Shown one piece after another: positions 57,778-64,000 of a DNA stretch of 64,000 nucleotides; the stretch's first letter is position 1; every line of letters starts with the position of its first letter. The notes below the pieces were generated by a model, which saw nothing but the letters and a program-made list of their open reading frames with translations, was not told the DNA's origin and searched no databases. This DNA is from Erythroxylum novogranatense. Its lineage: Eukaryota; Streptophyta; Magnoliopsida; Malpighiales; Erythroxylaceae. The stretch covers positions 63,983,824-64,047,823 of the forward strand of contig CM057232.1 in NCBI GenBank assembly GCA_029891385.1. Reading direction: 5' to 3'. The position numbers and the translations under genes were made by a program.

Positions 57778-59311
57778 TGATTAAGCCCAAGTTTATTATG
57801 TAAATTAACAACACTTTCATGGCCTTTACTATACTTTTTAACTCCTAATTCTTGAATTTATGCTTAAATTAATCCTTGATTGTGCACTTTCATTTTATGC
57901 AATTTGATAGTAAAAATTGTCACAATTGGTATTAATTGCACTTCTTAATTTTTCTAAGAATAATTGATACTACAAATTGCTATTGTTGATTGTAGGAACC
58001 TCAAGTAGAAGGGAGTCAGTGTGCTAAATTGAAGTCAACAGGAGACCAAAACCTTCGGGAAAAGTTTACTGTGGCGAGCCCATTTGTCGCCACGACAAAA
58101 CACAAAGAATCCAGGCTGAGCTTTCGGGAAAAGTTCTCCGATGCAAAGATTAATTCTTTCGCTGTGACGAAGGATCCAGGATTCACCCACAACCTTTCGA
58201 GAAAAGTACGTCGCGGTGAACTTGCCTATCGCCATGACAAAAAATCAAAAACCTAAAACTTATTTGGAAAAATCTTTCACTGTTTTGAACCAACCCACCA
58301 ACCCAACGTTTAAAAACATGCCAAATTAGGTTATAAACAATCTTTTTCAATAGAGAAGAGCCGACACATTTTTCATACATACACTTCTCATCTCTCTCAC
58401 TCTCAACCTTCATCCATCAACCATTTTTACTTTTCATTGTCACTGTTCAACATTTGTTGCTATTGCCATGGGTGTTATCAGTGTGTTTATAGTTGTGAGT
58501 GCTCCCGGAGTGATGCTTGGCTAAGCACCATTTCCTCTTGAAGATATAGTGATGGCTTGAGTTCAATGGGCTTCAAAAGAGAGTAGTTCATTTATGTTTA
58601 ACTACATTGTTATGAACTCCTGAGTTAGGATTTATGCCTTGTAGTTAGATTTTCTTAGTTATACTTTAATCAAGTATCGAATAATGTATTGTGTTATAGA
58701 TTAGTTGATGTTGAACCTTGAGCTTTAATATATGAGGTTTCATATATGTTTTTTTGGTGATTGTGTTAATTCTCTTTTATCTGCCTAATTGTGTTTGATA
58801 TTGAGATAATGCTTGATCCAAATTGACCACTTTCATTAACTTGCCCATTACACACACTAAGATTCATTCAACAAGGTTTTAAGAAATGGAGTTCATTGAT
58901 TAAAAACTTGGACTTAAAGAGTCCTTTAAGGTTTATCATTTGAAAACTTAGTGAATTTTGCTCCCAAAAGATTTGTTTTGAACTATGATAGCCAAAGCTC
59001 GTTTTCAAGAATATTTTATCATATTTGATCATTGTTTGAGTTTTCACTTTTCATTTCACAAAAATCCAAAAATACCTTCTTATATACTTTTCTTTCATTT
59101 AATTCAATTTCCTTAGTTTTATCAAAAATCCAAAACCCCACTCTTAACTAATTTAGTTTGCATTCCATGATAATTAGGCTAGCTTAGATCATTTGCACTA
59201 AGTTTCGATTAAGTGAGACGACCCAAGGTTGTACTCTATATTGCAATCCTTGGAATTAAATTTTTGATTCAGTTTCCAAAGGAGTAACTTAAAGACTTAA
59301 CAACCCGATCA
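57778..59311 (+). repeat. Athila-like 3' LTR
   Basis: 1534 bp; starts TGATTAAGCCC and ends CCCGATCA, partner of 48094-49618. It includes a palindrome cluster at 58070-58240 with TTTCGCTGTGACGAA and TACGTCGCGGTGAAC. Confidence 0.9.
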
Positions 59312-59316
59312 GGGCC

Positions 59317-59767
59317 TATTTGTATGGATCAAGCAACAATTGAGGTATCTAGAGTTAATTTTGCTAGATTTTATGATCTAGTTAGTTCACCTATTGTAGG
59401 AATGAATGAACAACTAAAAACCATAGAAGATAGTTTGAAAGTAATTTATATATGTAAACTTGCAAATGAGATGGACTCCTACTGGAAAGATGATTAAAAC
59501 AAACTTGTATGATGAGTTTGAGAAGATTGGTAAAACAAATGTTATTGAACTTAGTGATGTAGTAAAGTAGGTAGTAGAAGTTACAAACATAAAAGGGAAA
59601 GAGGCACAAGAAAATGATACTGTAACTCGATAAATAGAAATATCAACAAACATAGAGGTGATGCTTATAAAAGAAGATAGTCTAACCACTCTAATGCTTG
59701 AGACGACAAAACAATAAATAGAGAACTGAGATGAGGAGAATCAGACATTTGGAAAATAACTTGAAAT
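59317..59767. other. Unassigned segment between Athila-like element and LARD-type LTR
   Basis: A/G-rich + strand with short frames on both strands and no recognisable domain. It probably continues the DNA to the left of 48088, because the Athila-like element interrupts one tract. Confidence 0.4.
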
Positions 59768-61098
59768 TATAACATCCCATCATCGATGGGAAGGGTAAAA
59801 TGGTAATTTGGAATGGGATATGAGTGTGAAAACGTATCTTGGCATGGTCATGCCTAATATGGCCTCCATATATGCATAAATTGTAATTTTTGTATATACA
59901 CATGATTGTACATGCATTCATGACATTTTCCGACATATGTGTTATTGTGAGAAACATATGAATTAGTGCTTGAAAATCAAATTGGAGTGGATTTTTGTGT
60001 GTTTTTTATTTTTTTGGAATTTTAGAAATTTTCCTGGAAAATTTTCGGGATACCTTTCCGGACCGAAAAATTTACAAGTGACAGACTGTTTTAGTTTTCG
60101 GTACCGAAAATTACTGCCCAATGGCACTGGAATATTGGATAAATGATTTTGGGATTGTAATTGGAGCCATTGGTATTGGATGATTTAGAAAGTACATTTA
60201 TTAGGGTTCTTTTATTTCAAATTCATTAAATGGATTTTTTGTTTTTGTCTTTTTCTCTTACTAAATGCTAAGTGTCATGGTGACACATCTTACATTCATT
60301 TAATTCTTGAATTACACCCACTCATTCACGACTCTTCCATCAAAGCTTGAAAGAATGAAAGTTGATTTTGCTTCTCTCATCCGAACCCTTCCTAACTCCT
60401 CCTTCTTCATTGGTTTCTTCATTGGCTCTAGCTAAATCACTCCTCTCTTCTACCTTAAGTGCCTTCTTTCATGCATACAAGCTTAAGCTTTCTACCCTCT
60501 TACCATGATGATGTCGTGTATGGTGAGGAGAAATTAGGAAGTTGTGATAAGTTGGAAGATTGAGAAAAATTGAAGCTTGATTAGGTAATATTGTGTTTTT
60601 GACTTGCTTTGTTGTTAAATGTATTAATTGTGTTGTTTATGCACCAAATTGCATGAGAATTTTGTAGGTATATGTGGGTATGTGGTATGTAACTTTGTTA
60701 ATTAATTGATGGTTGATTGATGATTTGATGAGGCAAAATCTAACGAATATAAGTAAAGAAATTAAGATGATTGAAAGTGATATTATGCTTAAAGATTAAT
60801 GTAAAACATGATGGATGATGGGATGAGTGTGTGCTGTAATTTGTGACCTTATGTTCAAGAATAAGATGTGAGTGAGTTATGATAGGTATAAGAAGTAAAT
60901 AGAGTGAGAAATGGTGTAGAAATGGTATGGAAGTGATAGGATTTGGTTTAGGTTGAAAATCTGGAAAATGTGACCTGTACGTGTTTCAAGGTTTTTACCA
61001 TAACTCTTTATATAGTTGAGCAAATGAGGTGAGGGTTGGATGAAATTAAACTTAAGAAGTATGGCTAGATTTCATATGAAGGAAGTTTTGGCCAATTC
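59768..61098 (+). mobile_element. LARD-type LTR (third), 5' part, interrupted
   Basis: Starts TATAACATCCCATCATCGATGGG, matching the TGTAACATCCCACC start of LARD LTRs with G to A in the second base. It shares the pattern of C/T-rich leader, AGGTAATATTG (near 60582), and CATAACTCTTTATATAG near 60999. It is interrupted at 61099 by a further LARD-type LTR. No polypurine tract precedes it, so it is a 5' or solo LTR start. Confidence 0.75.
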
Positions 61099-62003
61099 TG
61101 TAACATCCCATCACCGATGGGAAGGTTATATTGGTAAATTGGGACGGTCTGGTAGGTTAGACTGCATTTTGATATGAGCATGCATTTGGCCTCTCGATAT
61201 AGAGAGGAGTAAGACATTTGGCACATGCACATATATGTATATGCATGCATGACATTTCCCGACTCTTATTTGAGAATATGATGTGTTCTGTGAATTCTGA
61301 ACTGAAACGTTCTAGGAGTGATTTCAGTTGGTAGTGACCCTTAGCAATTTTCTGGAATTTCGGGAGAAAATGTCCGTACCGGAAATTTTCCGAGTGACGG
61401 ACTGATTGATTGTATAGTACTTGAATATATGTCCAATGGCCATGGAAAATTAGATATATGATTTTAGAAATTATCTTGTCGAGCCATTGAAATTTGGAGA
61501 CGAATTGGACTGGAAATAATTGTGAAAAGAGAAAGAGATTTGAATGTATTGTGAGGAAAAAGCCCAGAGGCATATTTGTTTTACCTTTAAATTCCTTAGG
61601 TTTTAAGATTTGAAGAAAAGAAATCCTTCTCTATCTTAGGGCAAGCTTGCTTCTTCCTCTTTTGGTGATTTTCGATCTTCCTTACCCGATCCTTGCTTGA
61701 TCTTTAGCTTGCTTGCTCTTTCCTTGTTGTTAAGATCAACCCGAATCCATGTGAAGATGAAGATTGTTGAAGTTTTGAGAGAGAGCCGTGGGCGATAGAG
61801 AAAGTGAAAGGGTTAGAGAAATTTTCGGAAATTTACGATGGAGAGCTTGATTGGTAAGTGATTGGCTTTAATGTGGTTTTATTGTTGTTTGATGCATTTA
61901 TTATGGTTAAATGTGAAAGATTGGAGTATTTGTGTTGAGTTATGGTTGAATTTTAGAGAGAGAAATAATAAAAAGGAATTGGAGAAGACGATCCAGGACC
62001 GCA

Positions 62004-62158
62004 CGTCGCGACGAGAGGATAATTGGACGTCGCGACGAGCGTACGTCGCGACTAGCGATTCGTCGCGATAAGCGGGACATCGCGACGAGTGGTAAGTTGG
62101 ACGTCGCGACGAGCTACTGTGTGCATGCCGCGGCGAGCGACCCCTCGACGTCGCGGCG
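62004..62158. repeat. Array of eight CGTCGCGACG palindromes in the fourth LARD-type LTR
   Basis: Centres near 62008, 62032, 62048, 62065, 62082, 62106, 62130 and 62153. Spacing is 16-17 or 23-24 bp. Many copies extend to CGTCGCGACGAG. The conserved block ATAACTAATGGTGTAGACCT follows at about 62202. Confidence 0.9.
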
Positions 62159-63164
62159 AGCCCCATTTTTCTAAACCGATTGATTTTAGTTTTTGGGGCA
62201 TAACTAATGGTGTAGACCTCCAATTGAAGTGATTCTTGATTCGTTATAAACTAGAGAAAGAGGTCTACAATTGATGTGAAGAAAGAAAGTTTGAAATCAA
62301 ATGAGTGAGATCATAAATATTGAAAGAAAGTTGAATATGGTTTTCTATTGCAACCTAAGGATTGTTTCATGAAACTTGGAGTATAATTTTGAGACCTTGG
62401 AAATAGATTCAATGATATTGAGAGTTTTAGAAACTGGGCATAAAGGGTGCACTTTGATCTAGAGAATAGGGACACTGGTTTTGAGGTCTTTCTTGAGAAT
62501 ATCCTAGTGGGTATGACTTGGTAAATTGACTGAATGTTAGAATTGAAATTGGTGGAGTTCCGTAATATTCCATTGAAATGAAATGAGTCATTATTCATCA
62601 ATTGAGTGAAAAGTTAGAATTTGATAAAAGATAGTGAAATTGGGATATAGCGCCGGGAAAGTCACGAATATGCATCGTACATCTTTTATTTAAGATCTGT
62701 GCATCATTGAATTATTCTGATTGTGCATTTAGTAATGGGAAATTATTTGACTGTTATAGAGGCACCGTTGGATCGTCATTCCACGGATATTGCTAGGACT
62801 TCCAGGCAGTAGCTCGGAAGTTACAGGTGAGTAACCTAGTTGGTTCCTCAATTTTTAATTGTTAAATGTTTTGTAAACTGTTTGTGAATATGAATTGTTA
62901 TGTTTGAAATCTCGAACCGAAGGTCTGAGGGATTGAGTGATTGGATATGCCAATGTGATTGTTTGTGAATGCTTCCATAGGATAAATTGTGAATTGTATG
63001 GTCATGTGAATGATTAGGATCATTACGTTTGTTTTTGATAAATCGGATTTGACTGCTACGTGATTTTGAAGAATTATGACAAATGGGTTTTAATGGCAAT
63101 GTGACTGTGAATTATTAGGCATTTTGCATTTCGTACACAAATGCATGAACAAATAATGATAGTT

Positions 63165-63260
63165 GTGACCTGAGTCGCCACTGTACTGAAAAATGCCTTG
63201 AGCTCGAAGGGAGTTAGTGCATACCCAGAGGGCTCTCCTACTCCTTAGACGCGTCTACTG
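63165..63260. repeat. Diverged hairpin-rich segment equivalent to the LARD hairpin array
   Basis: It lies at the same place between GTGAGT and the pyrimidine tract, just before GCACTCGGTCACAAC. Dyads include CCTT-GAGCTCG-AAGG, AGAG-GG-CTCT and the perfect TAGACGCGTCTA (63246-63257), although the primary sequence no longer matches the other arrays. Confidence 0.5.
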
Positions 63261-64000
63261 AATATTGTTCACTGTTTAAGCACTCGGTCACAACACTGTA
63301 ATAAAATGGGAAAGAATCACATATGCATTGCATACACATTGTGATGGATTGAATTCAGTGAATGGAAAATAGACAAGAGTGTATGCTATAATTGTGATAA
63401 CTGATTTGTGAAATTTTTTAGTTATGTGATTGTATGAGAAATTGTAAACTGCTATATGGTATTCTGAATGCGTTATTGTAATATGTTATACGTTATTTGT
63501 GTAATGCATGAATTGAGTGAACCATTGATGATGGTTTCTCATTGAGTTCGCAAACTCACCCTAAATTGCAACTATTTTTCAAGAATTGAAGAGTACCCCG
63601 TTAGACTAACGGGAGTATAACTACTGCATGCTAGTCAAAGATTTGAGGTCGGGATCAGTTCACGTCTGCATTAGTGTCATTCTGTCATTGTGTAAAATTG
63701 TATTTCTACATTTTCCGCAGAATAGTGCTTTTTATTTCAGTGGGTCCCAATTGGCTAATACTGTAATTGTAAGGTGATTACTAAAAATGTTCAGAAAATC
63801 ATTGGGCCCAATTTGGCTATGGATTTTTGTGCATGAGATGGTTTAAATACTGTTGACTGTCTGTTATGACTGAAATTGTGTATGATTGAAAATGTTTTCT
63901 TATTAAATCGAACCCAAATCGTTTATTGATTTCTACGCATATAATAGTTTTTAAGAATGTAAATGTCTTACTGAGTTTTCGAACTTTAATTGACTGCTCT

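Larger units (their letters stand above)
48094..59311 (+). mobile_element. Athila-like gypsy element lacking RT and integrase, target duplication gggcc
   Basis: The LTRs (48094-49618, 57778-59311) both start TGATTA and end GATCA. Perfect gggcc duplications flank the element (48089-48093 and 59312-59316). The primer site resembles the tRNA-Asp type used by Athila. Coding: Athila-type Gag with zinc knuckle and protease (51324-53904), then an accessory ORF (54933-56140). Between them only about 1 kb of non-coding DNA is present, where about 3.5 kb of RT-RNase H-integrase would be expected. The element is therefore non-autonomous, but it kept matched LTRs and target duplication. Confidence 0.9.
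61099..64000 (+). mobile_element. LARD-type LTR (fourth), inserted in the third, runs off the window
   Basis: Starts TGTAACATCCCATCACCGATGGG. It carries GTAAGT at 61854-61859, a palindrome array (62004-62158), GTGAGT at 62827-62832 inside the conserved GAGTAACCTAGTTGGTT, a hairpin-rich part (63165-63260), the hairpin pair near 63520 and CTATTTTTCAAG near 63583. Its 3' end is not reached, so element type and target duplication (aattc at 61094-61098 expected) cannot be confirmed. Confidence 0.8.

Noticed and set aside
59400..59957. Minus frames of 72-91 codons with hydrophobic stretches
   Set aside because: AT-rich translation spanning the boundary between unassigned DNA and an LTR start; no domain and no continuity.

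Overview
This window is plant nuclear DNA made almost entirely of nested LTR retrotransposons. The evidence is long-LTR Ty3/gypsy chromovirus (Tekay/Del-like) and Athila-like elements, a Ty1/copia element, tRNA-iMet primer sites (tggtatcagagc) and AT-rich long LTRs. It looks like eudicot heterochromatin, but the species cannot be named from the sequence. I found no intact cellular gene, no rRNA and no CRISPR array.

Layout. (1) Bases 1-46853 are one decayed Tekay-like gypsy element in + orientation, with its 5' LTR cut by the window start. Five later insertions split it, each with a recognisable 5-bp target duplication: solo LTR A (469-4377), LARD1 (5388-16945), LARD2 (17126-27946), a minus-strand copia element (31064-40811) and solo LTR B (40843-43038). 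Without them the host internal region is about 4.9 kb. Its single gag-pol frame stays in register across all five junctions and carries one frameshift and five premature stops. (2) 46854-48088 is unassigned DNA with a DUF4283-like remnant. (3) 48094-59311 is an Athila-like element with target duplication gggcc. It has gag-protease and a plant-transposon accessory ORF but no reverse transcriptase or integrase. (4) 59317-59767 is unassigned. (5) 59768-64000 holds two LARD-type LTRs, one inserted in the other and running off the window.

How the parts relate. LARD1 and LARD2 are large non-autonomous derivatives: LTRs of 3.4-4.0 kb around a non-coding core of about 3.5 kb. They keep the same primer site and the same pol-end/polypurine block as the Tekay host, so they were probably mobilised in trans by Tekay-type proteins, and both landed in a Tekay gag.

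The most unusual signals are structural. Clusters of a CG-rich palindrome (core TCGYCGCGRCGA) recur in several LTR families. Clusters of AAGTCGACTT recur in both the copia and the Athila-like element. A hairpin array with a period of about 21-23 bp lies inside an intron-like segment of the LARD LTRs. Degenerate modules of about 180 bp build much of the LTRs. In three patches the two LTRs of one element differ mainly at CTG/CAG trinucleotides in a way that looks like a sequencing or consensus artefact.
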